A stretch of 6,446 nucleotides of DNA from the NCBI GenBank assembly GCA_002085205.1, contig NATF01000091.1:1-6446 (forward strand), read 5' to 3'. The position numbers and the translations under genes were made by a program. Source of the DNA: Candidatus Cloacimonas sp. 4484_275 (GTDB taxonomy: Bacteria; Cloacimonadota; Cloacimonadia; Cloacimonadales; TCS61). Positions 6,136-6,446 of this stretch are shown one piece after another (positions within the stretch are counted from its first letter, which is position 1; each line of letters opens with the position of its first letter). The notes beneath the pieces were generated by a model, which was not told the DNA's origin, did no database searches, and saw only the letters and a program-made list of their open reading frames with translations.

Positions 6136-6143
6136 ATTATACC

Positions 6144-6446
6144 TTATATAATAATTTTAAAATGTATATCGTCTTTTACCTCTCCCAAATAAACATCATT
6201 TTCACCCTTTTTCAAAAGAACTTTTTTTTCAATTCTTTTGGTGACGCTTCTCATCTGTTTTCTGACTCCGTGAACTTTTTTGCCATTTACAATACAGCCG
6301 TTTTGGCTGCTGGAATCCTGAAAATAAAATTTATCGCCGAAACGATAGATGGCAAAATGCGAACGAGAAATGATATAAGGTTTTTTGTCATAAAGGTATA
6401 AATCATTGCGATGAAATAATCTGTCGGAACTTCGTTTGGAATATCT
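6144..6446 (-). CDS. FHA-domain protein, C-terminal part (5' end outside window)
   Basis: On the minus strand an open frame enters at 6446 and ends with TAA at 6146-6144, giving 100 residues. They form most of an FHA domain, which binds phosphothreonine peptides. The conserved pattern is present: YIISRSHFAIYRFGD (about residues 28-42) with the S..H core, then FQDSSSQNGCIVNGKKVHG (about 46-64) containing the SSxNG and VNG motifs, and a last strand LKKGENDVYLGEV near 85-97. The region beyond the VNG motif is rather long and basic (RKQMRSVTKRIEKK). The domain lies at the C terminus; anything N-terminal to it (kinase, secretion or zinc-ribbon regions occur in such proteins) is beyond the edge. 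The stop is 8 nt before the AMMECR1 start, implying cotranscription. Confidence 0.85.
   Translation of the reverse strand, partial: RYSKRSSDRLFHRNDLYLYDKKPYIISRSHFAIYRFGDKFYFQDSSSQNGCIVNGKKVHGVRKQMRSVTKRIEKKVLLKKGENDVYLGEVKDDIHFKIII

Noticed and set aside
6136..6141. Perfect TATAAT on the minus strand just before the AMMECR1 start
   Set aside because: The -35 position (6164-6159) reads CATTTT, and transcription would begin inside the coding region; it is best explained as AT-rich spacer between two coupled genes.
6126..6401. A 91-codon plus-strand ORF at the right end
   Set aside because: It lies opposite the FHA-domain frame, which shows clear family motifs; the plus-strand product has no recognisable features.

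Overview
This is a compact, AT-rich bacterial chromosomal segment (about 38-40% G+C by eye) made almost entirely of housekeeping genes. The plus-strand order is a DciA/DUF721-like gene, rpe, ffh, rpsP, a KhpA-type KH protein gene, rimM (broken), trmD, a second SPOUT methyltransferase and rplS. The ffh-rpsP-khpA-rimM-trmD-rplS order is the widely conserved SRP/ribosome-biogenesis cluster. The separate TM1570-like SPOUT gene next to trmD, and the GHYKE variant in TrmD, fit a deep Gram-negative-type lineage such as Cloacimonadota or a relative. That assignment is inference, not proof.

Layout. 1-66 is the tail of an unidentified membrane protein. 69-444 is a DciA-like gene broken by a perfect 46-bp tandem duplication (255-346). 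437-1081 is ribulose-phosphate 3-epimerase and 1125-2447 is Ffh. A candidate promoter at 2459-2487 precedes the ribosomal block: S16, KhpA, a rimM remnant in three frames (3162-3559), TrmD, the TM1570-type methyltransferase and L19. The block ends at a strong intrinsic terminator overlapping the rplS stop codon. Everything to the right is on the minus strand: a partial FHA-domain gene, an AMMECR1-domain gene, then tRNA-Gly(GCC), tRNA-Cys(GCA) and tRNA-Leu(UAA), ending at a second, symmetric terminator (5236-5270). The two transcription units converge at about 5206-5235.

How the genes fit together. S16, L19, RimM and TrmD serve 30S/50S assembly and decoding; KhpA is a small RNA-binding protein; Ffh targets nascent membrane proteins. 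TrmD makes m1G37 in tRNAs, including Leu isoacceptors with G36G37; the local tRNA-Leu(UAA) has A37 and is not a substrate. Many genes are tightly packed, with SD sequences over upstream stop codons or ATGA overlaps.

Most notable: two genes, the DciA-like gene and rimM, are disrupted while all their neighbours look intact. The first is a clean duplication that is reversible on paper; the second looks like several separate deletions or indels. I found no CRISPR array, insertion sequence, phage gene or clearly new multi-gene system. The least characterised intact parts are the TM1570-type methyltransferase and the FHA-AMMECR1 gene pair.
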